From contig NZ_JBQCGW010000261.1 in NCBI RefSeq assembly GCF_051955275.1, positions 1-64,000 of the forward strand: DNA of 64,000 nucleotides, given 5' to 3'. The notes beneath the pieces are model-generated. The model was given only the letters and a program-made list of their open reading frames with translations, was not told the origin of the DNA and searched no databases. The translations under genes and the position numbers were made by a program. This document shows positions 17,299-26,794 of the stretch, piece by piece; within the stretch, counting starts at the first letter, position 1; each line of letters opens with the position of its first letter. The stretch comes from Pseudobacter sp051955275. Its GTDB lineage: Bacteria; Bacteroidota; Bacteroidia; Chitinophagales; Chitinophagaceae.

Positions 17299-18138
17299 TT
17301 ATCCTTTCATAAACAGTACAACGTACAACCAAACGAAAGGAGTGGCCAGGAGCAGGGAATCAAAACGGTCCAGGAACCCACCATGACCGGGCATCATAGC
17401 GCCGCTGTCTTTTACATTGGCCATTCTTTTGAGCTTGCTTTCCAGCAGGTCTCCCGCTGTTCCGGTTACAGCAGCAAGTGCAGCTATGATCACCCAGTGG
17501 TGCACCGGGTACTTCAGCCAGTAAGCCAGCAGGCCTGCCACTACCACGGCCAGTATAGCTCCTCCGATAGTACCCTCCCAGGTCTTCTTGGGAGAGATGG
17601 GGGAAAAAGGTGTTTTTCCAATGAGCGACCCTACGATATAAGCCATGGTATCATTGATCCAGATGGAAATGATAAGTCCCAGGGGAATGAGCCAGGATAC
17701 GGCATTCAGATCGATCATCATTCCCCAGCTTAAGGAAATATACAGCAATCCCAGCGCTGAGTAACCGATATTCTTTGCCTGGATTGTGCCCGCAAACAAC
17801 AGTTCTATGATGGGCAGGATGAATACGCAGATCATGCCCAGCCACCAACCGATGGCATGGAGGGAAAATGTTCCGAAACTATAGGCATCACTGGTAAAGA
17901 ACAGCATGATGCTCCATCCTGCGATCTGTACTCCGTATTTATGAAATGGCGTGATTGCCGCATAATCCGGATCTATCTTTCCGATCAGTTGCTGGTATTC
18001 TTTCCAGCATCCGAAATGTATAATGGTAAAAAGGAGAAAGAAACTCCAGTGATTCCACAGTAAGCCCGCCAGCATCACCACCACAAAAATGGCGGCTGAA
18101 AGTGACCGGGTTTTTAAAGTGGCCATGTTTAGAGCCAT
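17299..18138 (-). CDS. cdsA: Phosphatidate cytidylyltransferase
   Basis: 279 residues and about eight hydrophobic helices. The C-terminal CDP-alcohol-forming signature is complete: ESKLKRMANVKDSGAMMPGH then GGFLDRFDSLL, with the metal-binding Asp residues. CdsA makes CDP-diacylglycerol from phosphatidate and CTP in the inner membrane. Two ATGs (18138 and 18126) fit; both precede LKTRSLSA. The gene begins 14 bases after the CPBP protease gene and ends 31 bases before psd. Confidence 0.94.
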   Translation of the reverse strand: MALNMATLKTRSLSAAIFVVVMLAGLLWNHWSFFLLFTIIHFGCWKEYQQLIGKIDPDYAAITPFHKYGVQIAGWSIMLFFTSDAYSFGTFSLHAIGWWLGMICVFILPIIELLFAGTIQAKNIGYSALGLLYISLSWGMMIDLNAVSWLIPLGLIISIWINDTMAYIVGSLIGKTPFSPISPKKTWEGTIGGAILAVVVAGLLAYWLKYPVHHWVIIAALAAVTGTAGDLLESKLKRMANVKDSGAMMPGHGGFLDRFDSLLLATPFVWLYVVLFMKG

Positions 18139-18152
18139 GAACGAGTTGGATT

Positions 18153-19040
18153 TTAAGCTATGAATTGATTGGTGGGTGTAAGCCCGTCAGTATTGTACAC
18201 CTTTGACCAGGTTACGGAGGATTTATTTTTGAAATGCAGGATAATGGCCCATACGGCAACCGCGCCTACAATGGCAGACAGTACCGGCATCTGCGGATTC
18301 TCGTTCACATATTTAGGCATATAAGAAACAGCAACCACCTGCACTGCATTGATCACAAAGTGCGCAATGATGCTTGTCCATAAACTTCCGCTGTACCAGT
18401 ATAATGCTCCCAGCACAATACCCAACGCAGCCCTTGGAATAAATCCGAGGAACTGGAAGTGAAGGGCGCTGAAAAGCATCCCGGCAAGAACGATCCCCAT
18501 CCAGGGGCTCCTGGTCAGATAGATCAGTACGCGCTGCAGCGCTCCCCTGAAGAAGATCTCTTCACAGAAAGCAGGCACCAGCGCCACGATGAACAGATTT
18601 ATGAGAACATCTGAAGTGGAGTTCACTTTCAGCAACGCTTCCATGGTTTTACCCGCTTCTTTCTCCATATTCCTCAGGGATTCCGGGATAGGAAGGCCCT
18701 GGTTCAGCTGGCCCAGGTAGAATACGGCAGGTAAGGCCACCAGGGCGCAAATACCTGATAAGATCAACATATTTGTCTTTTCCGGCTGCCGGAAACCCAG
18801 GAAAAAAAACTGCCTGCCCCTGAAGGTGAACACCGCAAAAAGGAAGGCCGGGATGAAGAAAAATGAGATCGAAGAAAAGATCTGTCCCCATTTTAATGAT
18901 TCCACAATTCCGGGTTTAGTCAGATCGATCTTTACATCTGACTTAGTATCAAGCAGTATTACAGCAAGCAATGGCAATGATACAAGTACCATTACGCCCA
19001 ACTGCTTCCAGGGAGATGTTATCTTCAAATGACCAATCAT
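18153..19040 (-). CDS. CPBP family intramembrane (glutamic) protease
   Basis: 295 residues with several hydrophobic helices. The family motifs are present in order: EEIFFRGALQR (motif 1, EExxxR), the His in LFSALHFQFLGFIPRAALG (motif 2), and the motif-3 His in IIAHFVINAVQ. CPBP (CAAX protease and bacteriocin-processing, Abi) proteins are intramembrane endopeptidases. The substrate is unknown. It is the first gene of a three-gene unit with cdsA and psd; a functional link to phospholipid synthesis is positional only. Confidence 0.88.
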   Translation of the reverse strand: MIGHLKITSPWKQLGVMVLVSLPLLAVILLDTKSDVKIDLTKPGIVESLKWGQIFSSISFFFIPAFLFAVFTFRGRQFFFLGFRQPEKTNMLILSGICALVALPAVFYLGQLNQGLPIPESLRNMEKEAGKTMEALLKVNSTSDVLINLFIVALVPAFCEEIFFRGALQRVLIYLTRSPWMGIVLAGMLFSALHFQFLGFIPRAALGIVLGALYWYSGSLWTSIIAHFVINAVQVVAVSYMPKYVNENPQMPVLSAIVGAVAVWAIILHFKNKSSVTWSKVYNTDGLTPTNQFIA

Positions 19041-19067
19041 AAGATGGTATAAACAAATATTAGTATG

Positions 19068-19075
19068 TAAATTTG
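19068..19075 (+). promoter_or_regulatory. Putative -7 box (TAAATTTG) of dusB
   Basis: Perfect TAnnTTTG 29 bases before the dusB ATG at 19105, in the divergent gap with the CPBP gene. The -33 position reads TGG rather than TTG, so support is moderate. Confidence 0.4.
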
Positions 19076-19104
19076 CAACCGGCTCAAAGATACAGTTTCA
19101 AACG

Positions 19105-20145
19105 ATGGTACAAATCGGCAATATCACACTTCCGGATTTTCCACTGCTCCTCGCTCCCATGGAGGATGTAAGTGATCCCCCGTTCCGTTTCGTATGCAAA
19201 CAGAATGGCGCAGACCTCATGTATAGTGAATTCATTTCCAGTGAAGGGCTGATCCGCGACGCCATCAAGAGCCGGCAGAAGCTGGATTTTTCCGAATTCG
19301 AAAGACCTTTCGGCATCCAGATCTTCGGTGGCGATGAAGAAGCCATGGCCATCAGCGCAAAAATTGTAGACACTGTTCAGCCTGACCTGGTGGATATCAA
19401 TTTCGGTTGCCCGGTAAAGAAAGTAGTGAGCAAAGGCGCCGGCGCCGCCGTTCTCAAAGATATCGATGCCATGGTCCGCCTTACAGAAGCCGTAGTGCGC
19501 TCTACCAGTCTTCCTGTAACTGTCAAAACCAGGCTGGGCTGGGATGATGCTTCAAAGAATATTGAAGAAGTAGCGGAGCGCCTCCAGGATATTGGTATCA
19601 AAGCGCTCACCATCCATGGCAGAACCCGCGCACAATTGTACAAAGGTGAAGCAGACTGGAGCCTGATCGCCGCCGTGAAGAATAATCCCCGTATCAATAT
19701 CCCCATCTTCGGGAATGGTGATATCGATTCCCCGCAGAAAGCACTGGAATATAAAAACAGGTACGGCGTGGATGGCATCATGATCGGACGAGCCGCAATC
19801 GGCTATCCGTGGATCTTCCGTGAGATCAAACAATTCCTGAAAGATTGCACCATGCTTCCGCTTCCTACCCTTGAAGAAAGGATCGAAGTCTGCAGAACAC
19901 ATGTACGGAAATCCGTTGAATGGAAAGGCGAGATCCTCGGCATACTTGAAATGCGCAGGCATTACACCAATTATCTGAAAGGACTGCCGCATATCAAGGA
20001 GTTCCGCACCAAACTGGTTTCTGTAAAAACATTGCAGGAGGTAGAAGCTATCCTGGAAGAAGTGGCCGTTCATTTTGCCGGACAAATACCAGTACATAGC
20101 CCTGTTCAATTAACACCGGACCAGCTGAACTCCTGCGCTTACTGA
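19105..20145 (+). CDS. dusB: tRNA-dihydrouridine synthase DusB
   Basis: 346 residues. FMN-binding TIM barrel with LAPMEDVSDPPFRFVCKQNG near the N-terminus, the catalytic Cys102 in VDINFGCPVKKVVSKGAGAA, the phosphate/substrate Lys in VTVKTRLGWDD, ALTIHGRTRAQLYKGEADW and the glycine-rich GNGDIDSPQKALE then GIMIGRAAIGYPW. DusB reduces a uridine in the D-loop of tRNAs with NADPH. The helical C-terminal domain is intact (MRRHYTNYLKGL). Confidence 0.95.
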   Translation: MVQIGNITLPDFPLLLAPMEDVSDPPFRFVCKQNGADLMYSEFISSEGLIRDAIKSRQKLDFSEFERPFGIQIFGGDEEAMAISAKIVDTVQPDLVDINFGCPVKKVVSKGAGAAVLKDIDAMVRLTEAVVRSTSLPVTVKTRLGWDDASKNIEEVAERLQDIGIKALTIHGRTRAQLYKGEADWSLIAAVKNNPRINIPIFGNGDIDSPQKALEYKNRYGVDGIMIGRAAIGYPWIFREIKQFLKDCTMLPLPTLEERIEVCRTHVRKSVEWKGEILGILEMRRHYTNYLKGLPHIKEFRTKLVSVKTLQEVEAILEEVAVHFAGQIPVHSPVQLTPDQLNSCAY

Positions 20146-20173
20146 TCAATTTACCGAATCAAAAAATACAGTC

Positions 20174-21100
20174 ATGAACCGCTCCCTGGTACTCATTTTG
20201 AGCAGCCTTATCCTGCTGAGTGCATGCAAAGGAAATGCACAACAACAAGTTGCAACTCCTGCTGTTCAGCTAGACAGCGCACAACTGATCCGCGACCTGC
20301 AGTTTCTTTCCTCTCCTTCCCTTGAAGGCAGACTGGTGGGGACCGAAGGAAACAAACAGGCCCGCGATTATATCGCTGCGCGTTTCGACTCGCTGGGTCT
20401 GGCTAAGCCGGACTCCGGAAGGTTTCAGCAATTCCCGGCAAGGAATAATGCCACTGGCGTAAATGTGCTCGGTTTCATAAAAGGGTCCCAATTCCCCGGG
20501 CAGTATTATGTGATCTCTGCGCATTATGATCACCTGGGAAAGAAAGGTGATAAGATCTATACCGGCGCAGATGATAATGCTTCCGGATCAGCAGCCCTGC
20601 TGGCCATGGCAGCCTGGTTCAAACAACATCCTCCGAAACACAGTATCATCTTCGCCGCTTTTGATGCAGAAGAAGGAGGATTGATGGGCTCAAAATATTT
20701 CGCCGGAAATCCATCCGTTGACATCAAAAAGATTGTGTTCAATCTGAATATGGATATGGTGAGCAGGAGCGATAAGAATGAGATCTATGCCTCCGGAACC
20801 TTTCATTACCCATTCCTCGCTAAATATATCGATAGCATCAGGCCATTGACAAAGATTCAGGTTACACTGGGCCATGATGATTCCACAAAAGGAGCGCATG
20901 ACGACTGGACCAGCCAGTCCGATCATTTTTCATTTCACCAGAAGAATATTCCATTCATTTATTTTGGAGTGGAAGACCATCCGGATTATCACCAACCCAC
21001 AGACAGCTTTGAAAAAGTGAATAAGAGTTTTTACTTCCAGGTTTGTCAGATGATCGGACAGACTGCAGCACTGCTGGACAGGCAGGAGAAGTTGAAATGA
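20174..21100 (+). CDS. M28-family zinc aminopeptidase lipoprotein
   Basis: 308 residues. The signal ends in a lipobox (ILLSAC, Cys18), so the protein is a lipoprotein. Metal-binding and catalytic landmarks of M28 are all visible: ISAHYDHLGKKG (His, Asp), GADDNASGSAALL (bridging Asp), AFDAEEGGLMGSKYF (catalytic Glu-Glu), the Asp in NMDMVSRSD and the final His in DHPDYHQPTDSFEKVN. M28 enzymes release N-terminal residues from peptides in the cell envelope. It follows dusB on the same strand by 28 bases. Confidence 0.92.
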   Translation: MNRSLVLILSSLILLSACKGNAQQQVATPAVQLDSAQLIRDLQFLSSPSLEGRLVGTEGNKQARDYIAARFDSLGLAKPDSGRFQQFPARNNATGVNVLGFIKGSQFPGQYYVISAHYDHLGKKGDKIYTGADDNASGSAALLAMAAWFKQHPPKHSIIFAAFDAEEGGLMGSKYFAGNPSVDIKKIVFNLNMDMVSRSDKNEIYASGTFHYPFLAKYIDSIRPLTKIQVTLGHDDSTKGAHDDWTSQSDHFSFHQKNIPFIYFGVEDHPDYHQPTDSFEKVNKSFYFQVCQMIGQTAALLDRQEKLK

Positions 21101-21127
21101 TTCCGAGAATCCCGGAGCGCAAAAGCA

Positions 21128-21655
21128 TCATTGCTTTTGCGGCCAGGCCGCAAGATAGGCCGACAGCTTTCTGGTGTATTGCTTTGACCGGTGCGCGGCC
21201 ATGGTTTCCAGGCCGAACATCAGCACGGATTGGATGATCAGCGTAAGCCCGAACCCAACCCAGAAAGAACGATGGGCCTGCCCATGGTAATAGATCATCA
21301 GAATGATGCCCAGTACAGCCAGTCCGATTTCAACAGTCTGATACCTCGTGAAGTTTTTATTGAGAGCCTGCATGCGTGGCAACTCCTCCGTTTTCAGTAT
21401 CGGAGGGTTCATATCATAAGCATATACAATGCGCACTCTGTCTGCATCACTTCTTTTGTAAATAGTATTTCCTATAATACATTCAAACAAGCCAATGGCC
21501 AGCAACGGAACGGCCGCTCCTTTCAACAGGGTACCCTTGAATACAAAGAAGCAAAGAATGCCAATCAATACCGCAATGATGCCAATGATCAGCAATAGCA
21601 GGGCCGCCTGCTTTTCTGCCAGAAAATACCTTTCGATATCCGGTTTGTTAAGCAT
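21128..21655 (-). CDS. Hypothetical membrane protein
   Basis: 175 residues from the ATG at 21655. Four hydrophobic helices are clear: ALLLLIIGIIAVLIGILCFF, LLKGAAVPLLAIGLFECII, VEIGLAVLGIILMIYYH and FWVGFGLTLIIQSVLMFGL. A soluble loop of about 50 residues separates the two pairs. I do not recognise the family. It is the last gene of the minus-strand run that starts with the GntP permease, 43 bases after the glutathione peroxidase gene, and might simply be read through. Confidence 0.75.
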   Translation of the reverse strand: MLNKPDIERYFLAEKQAALLLLIIGIIAVLIGILCFFVFKGTLLKGAAVPLLAIGLFECIIGNTIYKRSDADRVRIVYAYDMNPPILKTEELPRMQALNKNFTRYQTVEIGLAVLGIILMIYYHGQAHRSFWVGFGLTLIIQSVLMFGLETMAAHRSKQYTRKLSAYLAAWPQKQ

Positions 21656-21698
21656 GGAAATTATATTTAAGTGAAACAAATCCTAAGGTTTCACAGAG

Positions 21699-22298
21699 CT
21701 ATTCAGTAGTTTTCTTCTCTACGGCTTTCAGCACTTCATCACTCAGAGGGGAAACGGAAGGGTCGAAATAATCAGTGAGATTGCCGTTTTCATCCAGCAG
21801 GTATTTGGAAAAATTCCAGGACGGCGCCTGGTCATTCCAGCCATTCTCATCTTTTTTTGTCAACCACTGATAAACGGGATGTTGGTCCGCAGACGGGATC
21901 ACTACCGATTTCCTGACCAATGGGAAAGTTACGCCAAAGTTCACTTTGCAGAACTGCGCGATCTCTTCATCATTGCCTTTTTCCTGTCCGGCAAAATCGT
22001 TGGCAGGAAAACCAATGATCTCCAGTTTGCCTTCAAACTTCTTGTATAAAGCCTGGAGGTCGTCATACTGACCGGTATAACCACAATTGGAAGCGGTATT
22101 AACGAGCAGCAGTTTCTTCCCTTTATACTGCCCCATGGAAACCTGCTTGCCATTGTTGAACTGTACATTCAGATCGTATATAGATGTCATCGGTTGTTCT
22201 TTACTGTTATGTAATGCTTTGGAATTCTTTCCTGTGGCCCTGGTGAGCTTCATTAACAAGGGATACAGGAATTTCATGAGTCTTTGCCTGAAAGTCAT
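21699..22298 (-). CDS. Glutathione peroxidase-family thiol peroxidase (Cys type)
   Basis: 199 residues from the ATG at 22298. The peroxidatic Cys72 lies in VNTASNCGYTGQYDDLQ, the Gln in FPANDFAGQEKG and the Trp in APSWNFSKYLLDENG, which together give the Cys-Gln-Trp triad. Cys in place of selenocysteine is the bacterial norm; such enzymes usually draw electrons from thioredoxin. About 35 residues precede the catalytic fold (FRQRLMKFLYPLLMKLTRAT), a basic, weakly hydrophobic extension that could anchor the enzyme to the membrane. Confidence 0.92.
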   Translation of the reverse strand: MTFRQRLMKFLYPLLMKLTRATGKNSKALHNSKEQPMTSIYDLNVQFNNGKQVSMGQYKGKKLLLVNTASNCGYTGQYDDLQALYKKFEGKLEIIGFPANDFAGQEKGNDEEIAQFCKVNFGVTFPLVRKSVVIPSADQHPVYQWLTKKDENGWNDQAPSWNFSKYLLDENGNLTDYFDPSVSPLSDEVLKAVEKKTTE

Positions 22299-22330
22299 AC
22301 TTGTAGGATTGAGGCACAAATGTCCGGCTT

Positions 22331-23713
22331 TTACCGGATGATTTTTTTGAATAAACCCAGTTTTCCTTTAAATGGCGGATATTTTACAGCAGGATCAAAC
22401 CAGACTGGCGTTTTCATAATGCCTTTCCGATGCGTGAAAGTATCAAACCCTGCTTTTCCGTGATATGCACCGATGCCACTGGCGCCACGCCCCCCGAACG
22501 GAAGATGAGGGTTGGTAAAATGCCAGCTGGTATTGTTTACACACCCTCCGCCGAAAGCAATATTGCCCAGATAATATGCTTCATTCTTTTTACTGCCGGT
22601 GAACAGGTAAAGCGCCAGGGGGTCAGGATGTTGCTGTATTATTTGCAATGCTTCCGATGCATGCGTAAAGGCAATTACCGGCAAAACAGGACCAAAGATC
22701 TCTTCCTTCATCACAGGCGCATCCATCGGTACTTCATCCAGGATAGTGGGCTCTATGTACAATTGTTCCTTGCTTGAATGGCCTCCATGCAGCAACCTTC
22801 CCTGTTGCAGGTAGGATTGCAAACGGTCAAATTGTTTCTGGTTGATGATCTTTCCATAGCTGTAGTCACGGGAAGGATCATCCGAATAGAATGACCGGAT
22901 GGTTTCTTTCAAAGCCTGTACCAGCGCATCCTTCTTTGAATGATGCACCAATACGTAATCCGGCGCAATACACATTTGCCCCGCGTTGGAGAACTTGGTA
23001 ACGGCAATACGACGTGCAGCTGTTTTTATATCCGCATCAGCTTCCACTATGGCAGGGCTCTTGCCGCCCAGTTCCAGGGTAACAGGGGTCAGTTGCTCAG
23101 CAGCCATTTTGTAGACCAGCTTGCCAACCGTGCCGCCACCTGTGTAGAATACATGATCGAACCGGAAATCACTCATCATCAGCGGCACCACTTCCGCACC
23201 ATCTCCTTCTACGTACAATACATATTGATCGGAGAATACGGAGCGGATCAGGGTTTTCATTATTGCGGCCGTGGCTGGCGCATGCTCACTGGGTTTCAGT
23301 ACCACGCAGTTGCCTGCTGCAATAGCCGCGATCAGCGGAGCGATCAGTAACTGGAAGGGATAGTTCCAGGCGCCCATCACCAGAACCACGCCAAGTGGCT
23401 CCGCCATTACATAACTGGATGAGGGAAAGTTTACCAGGTTGGTCTTCACTGATTGGGGTTGCATCCATTGTTTCAGATTGTTCAGCGTATATCTGATCTC
23501 TGCATGAACATACCCCGTTTCTGTGACCCAGCTTTCTTCCGGACTTTTCTTCAAATCAGTATGCAAAGCCTGATGGATCTCGTTCTCATATTTCCTGACA
23601 GCAGCAGCCAGTGCCTGGAGTTGCTGCTTCCTGAATGCATATGGCCTGGTGGCCCCGCTGTTGAACCAGGCGCGCATTTGTCTGATGGATTCGGAAATGG
23701 TCAGAACTGCCAT
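22331..23713 (-). CDS. Class 3 aldehyde dehydrogenase
   Basis: 460 residues, the short form without a N-terminal extension. NAD-binding and catalytic elements: VVLVMGAWNYPFQLLIAPL, the general base Glu214 in VTLELGGKSPAIV and the nucleophile Cys248 in FSNAGQMCIAPDYVL. The C-terminus has the class-3 signature NTSWHFTNPHLPFGGRGASG. It oxidises medium or long-chain aliphatic or aromatic aldehydes to acids. It begins 20 bases after the glycerate kinase gene on the same strand, so it may belong to the same operon, though its substrate is unknown. Confidence 0.93.
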   Translation of the reverse strand: MAVLTISESIRQMRAWFNSGATRPYAFRKQQLQALAAAVRKYENEIHQALHTDLKKSPEESWVTETGYVHAEIRYTLNNLKQWMQPQSVKTNLVNFPSSSYVMAEPLGVVLVMGAWNYPFQLLIAPLIAAIAAGNCVVLKPSEHAPATAAIMKTLIRSVFSDQYVLYVEGDGAEVVPLMMSDFRFDHVFYTGGGTVGKLVYKMAAEQLTPVTLELGGKSPAIVEADADIKTAARRIAVTKFSNAGQMCIAPDYVLVHHSKKDALVQALKETIRSFYSDDPSRDYSYGKIINQKQFDRLQSYLQQGRLLHGGHSSKEQLYIEPTILDEVPMDAPVMKEEIFGPVLPVIAFTHASEALQIIQQHPDPLALYLFTGSKKNEAYYLGNIAFGGGCVNNTSWHFTNPHLPFGGRGASGIGAYHGKAGFDTFTHRKGIMKTPVWFDPAVKYPPFKGKLGLFKKIIR

Positions 23714-23733
23714 GCAAGAAGTTTGTATCTAAG

Positions 23734-24885
23734 TTAGTTTTTTTTGTTCTTCCCTTTTTGCAGGGCCAGCAGATTTCCTAACTGATTTGCCGTACGAACC
23801 AGGTTAACCCTGGTGTTTCTGAATGCCTCTTCCAGTTCGGAAGGTTCATTACCTATCGGGAAGATGGCATCAAAATAAGGCTCCATCACGGCTTCCTGGT
23901 GCATGGGCACTCTTCCCGCGAGACCCACAACAGGTATATTCAGGGCGCCTGCACGAACGGCCACTCCAAACGGTGCTTTCCCCTGCAGTGTCTGCTCATC
24001 CAGGCTTCCTTCTCCGGTGATCACCAGGTCGGCTTCCTTTAGGGCTTTGTCAAAATTGGTCATTTCCAGAAATTCGTCTGTACCATTGCGTAGCTCAGCA
24101 TCCAGTACTGCGGCCAATCCCGCTGCCGTGCCACCTGCCGCGCCTCCATGCTCGTATGCTGCCATATCTTTTCCGAACTGCTTTAATACCACATCGCGGA
24201 ATTGTTGCATGGCAGCTTCCAGTTTCTCCACTCCTTCTTTGTCTGCACCTTTTTGTGGACCGAACACCCTGGAGGCTCCCTGCTCCCCCAATAACCGGTT
24301 TTTCACATCGCAGAGAATAAGGATGCTGCACTCACGAAGACGCGCATGCGCTTTTGAGTCATCGATGGTTGCCAGCTTCTGCAGGCGCTCCGGCATAAAG
24401 AGTAATTCATTATCGTTCTTATCGAGAAAGCGATAGCCTAATGCCTGTAGGATGCCTGAGCCGCCATCAACGGTGGCACTGCCACCAATGCAGAGGAGGA
24501 TAGAAGTGGCGCCCCTGTTCAATCCATCCAGCATGAGCTCTCCAGTGCCATTGGAAGAACAATGCAGGGGATCGCGCTCAGCCACAGGAAGCAGGCGAAG
24601 CCCTGATGCCGCCGCCATTTCAATAATGGCCGTTTGCGTTGAAGGCAACCAGCCATAAGTGGCCTTTACTTCTTCAGCTTTCGGTCCGTGAACAGTAAGG
24701 GCAACAGACCTTGCATTCAGGTGTTTCATCAGCAGCGGCGCTGTGCCGTCACCCCCATCGGCAACAGGAAACAATTCGTAGCTGGCCTCCAGACTGCTCC
24801 GTTCCAGGCCTTCGCGGATGGCTGCCGCCACATCATTGGCATCAAGACTGTTCTTGAATGAATTGGGAGCGATAAGTATATGCAT
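23734..24885 (-). CDS. glxK: Glycerate kinase (GlxK/GarK type 1)
   Basis: 383 residues. N-terminal HILIAPNSFKNSLDANDVAA is the family hallmark, followed by VADGGDGTAPLLMKHL, ILLCIGGSATVDGGSGILQA and TGEGSLDEQTLQGKAPFGVA. It phosphorylates D-glycerate with ATP, giving 2-phosphoglycerate in this class. It starts four bases after the GntP permease gene, consistent with uptake followed by phosphorylation of an acid such as glycerate. Confidence 0.93.
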   Translation of the reverse strand: MHILIAPNSFKNSLDANDVAAAIREGLERSSLEASYELFPVADGGDGTAPLLMKHLNARSVALTVHGPKAEEVKATYGWLPSTQTAIIEMAAASGLRLLPVAERDPLHCSSNGTGELMLDGLNRGATSILLCIGGSATVDGGSGILQALGYRFLDKNDNELLFMPERLQKLATIDDSKAHARLRECSILILCDVKNRLLGEQGASRVFGPQKGADKEGVEKLEAAMQQFRDVVLKQFGKDMAAYEHGGAAGGTAAGLAAVLDAELRNGTDEFLEMTNFDKALKEADLVITGEGSLDEQTLQGKAPFGVAVRAGALNIPVVGLAGRVPMHQEAVMEPYFDAIFPIGNEPSELEEAFRNTRVNLVRTANQLGNLLALQKGKNKKN

Positions 24886-24889
24886 ATGA

Positions 24890-26236
24890 TCAGTATGAGA
24901 GGAATAATGATAAAATATAAACGGTCAGTAATGTGATCAATCCCATCCAAACAGATGCCAGCGTGTATACACGGAGCATCGTCCGCATATCCAGTCCGGA
25001 GAATCTGGCGATTACCCAGAAATAAGCATCATTGGCATGCGAGATCATCATGGAACCTGCGCCCATGGAAAGCACGGCAATCAGTTTCCCATTCTCTGAG
25101 TCAAGGCCAAGTGCGGGCAGTAAAGGATGCACAATGGATGCTGCCGTAATGATGGCCACGGTAGATGATCCCTGTGCCGTTTTTAATACCGCAGTAAGCA
25201 GGAAGGGGAAGAATAATCCCAGACTGGCAAGGGCCGGTATCTGTGCCAGGTGCTTCCCCAGCCCCGTTGCTGCAAGTACGGCACCAAATGCGCCACCTGC
25301 GCCGATGATCACAAGGATACCCCCCGCTTTTTCTGCACTTTCGGAAAGCAAGCTGCCCATTGTTTCTTTTTTCCAGGATCGTCCCGCAGCAAAGGCAAGC
25401 AGGATGCCGATGGACAATGCGATCTCAGGCGTACCCATAATACTGATTATTGAATGCCATCCGGTTTCGGCAGTCTGCTCCATCACAAAGAAAGAATGCA
25501 GGGCAATGAGCAGGATGGGTATGATCACGGGCAGAAAAGCCGCTATAACAGAGGGTGAATTTTGTAATGGAGCTTCTTTCTTTTGCTCTACAGGCTGCGG
25601 AGTACCGGTTTCGCCCGGCCATTTCTTCCCGGCATATACCGCCCATATATAACCGGCAATCATAGATGGAATAGCAACAATCACTCCGGTGCTGATCAGT
25701 TTACCAAATGCCACTCCGATGGAGCCTGCAGCAGCGGCAGCGCCGGGATGCGGAGGTAACAGACAATGAACGGAATATAGACCTGTAGCCAGCGACACGG
25801 CCATGATTGAAATGGCAATGCCTGTTCTGCGCGCAATAGACTGGTTCAGTCCGCTTAAAACAATAAAGCCCGAGTCACAGAAAATGGGCAGGCCCACTAC
25901 AAAACCTGTGATACTCATAGCTAATGGAGCCCGCTTCTCGCCTGTTTTCCGAAGAATAAAATCGGCCATCACTTTTGTGCATCCGGTATGCTCCAGCAAT
26001 ACTCCCAGTGTGGTACCCAGCACAATTACGAAACCGAGTGAACGCATGATATTACCAAACCCTTCCTTTGAAAACTTCAGAATTTCAGGCACAGGCATCT
26101 GTACACCAATACCCACCACAAAACACGCCAGCAGCAATGCATAGAATGCGTGCACACGAAACCGCGCTGTAAGTACAATGATCAATAGAATACCCAGAAT
26201 AAGACAAATAGATACCTGGAGAAAGGATGGGTTCAT
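24890..26236 (-). CDS. GntP-family organic-acid (gluconate/glycerate) permease
   Basis: 448 residues, almost wholly hydrophobic with about 12-14 helices. Typical GntP sequence includes GFGNIMRSLGFVIVLGTTLG, GLPIFCDSGFIVLSGLNQSI and QGSSTVAIITAASIVHPLLP. Members import gluconate, glycerate or related hydroxy acids with protons. The tight spacing to glycerate kinase (four bases) points to glycerate as the likely substrate; this is inference from context. First gene of the minus-strand run 26236-21128. Confidence 0.92.
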   Translation of the reverse strand: MNPSFLQVSICLILGILLIIVLTARFRVHAFYALLLACFVVGIGVQMPVPEILKFSKEGFGNIMRSLGFVIVLGTTLGVLLEHTGCTKVMADFILRKTGEKRAPLAMSITGFVVGLPIFCDSGFIVLSGLNQSIARRTGIAISIMAVSLATGLYSVHCLLPPHPGAAAAAGSIGVAFGKLISTGVIVAIPSMIAGYIWAVYAGKKWPGETGTPQPVEQKKEAPLQNSPSVIAAFLPVIIPILLIALHSFFVMEQTAETGWHSIISIMGTPEIALSIGILLAFAAGRSWKKETMGSLLSESAEKAGGILVIIGAGGAFGAVLAATGLGKHLAQIPALASLGLFFPFLLTAVLKTAQGSSTVAIITAASIVHPLLPALGLDSENGKLIAVLSMGAGSMMISHANDAYFWVIARFSGLDMRTMLRVYTLASVWMGLITLLTVYILSLFLSY

Positions 26237-26416
26237 GCCAGCATATTTCAGAAAAGATACTTATTTAACCGCTGCCCTCCTTATCTGTAGACCAATCTCC
26301 CCAAATACTTTTCTGTTTTACTGCTTCGCCGTTGCTAAAAGCTCCCCATCCTACCCGGGAACAAGATTTTTCTGCCTCTTTTCAATAGCGCTTTCCTAAT
26401 TTTAAAAACACTGTAT

Positions 26417-26749
26417 ATGAAAATCAAATCCGGTTTTTTTATGCTTCTCCTGCTGGTAGTTACCACATTTGCAGAAGCAGCCCCCAATAGTAATGATCCC
26501 GTAAGGAGCAAAAAAGAAGTGGCCGCCATGACGCCAGCTGAAAAAGAAGCCAGGGTAAACGCCATTGTCAAAAGAGTGGAAGAGATCCGGGCCATGGATA
26601 AATCCAGTCTTACCAGAACGGAAAAGAAGGAATTGAAAAAAGAATTACGCTCCCTGAACAAAGAAGCAAAGGTCTTTGGCAGAGGTGGTATCTATCTTTC
26701 CGTAGGAGCCATCCTGGTGATCATCCTTTTGCTGATCCTTATTTTATAA
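26417..26749 (+). CDS. Small exported protein with charged middle and C-terminal membrane helix
   Basis: 110 residues. Signal peptide (KIKSGFFMLLLLVVTTFAEA), then a highly charged helical segment of about 60 residues (ARVNAIVKRVEEIRAMDKSS, RTEKKELKKELRSLNKEAKV) and a final hydrophobic helix (IYLSVGAILVIILLLILIL). This layout of small proteins is common in Bacteroidota; no function is known to me. It stands alone, divergent from gntP and convergent with the HEPN gene. Confidence 0.75.
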   Translation: MKIKSGFFMLLLLVVTTFAEAAPNSNDPVRSKKEVAAMTPAEKEARVNAIVKRVEEIRAMDKSSLTRTEKKELKKELRSLNKEAKVFGRGGIYLSVGAILVIILLLILIL

Positions 26750-26794
26750 ATTATGGTCGCGCAAACCAGCAACACTGCTCCGGACTTGCCTGTG

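Noticed and set aside
21119..21140. Hairpin GCAAAAGC/GCTTTTGC between the M28 gene and the membrane-protein gene
   Set aside because: It overlaps the stop codon of the minus-strand gene and lacks a T run in either direction, so I do not call it a terminator.
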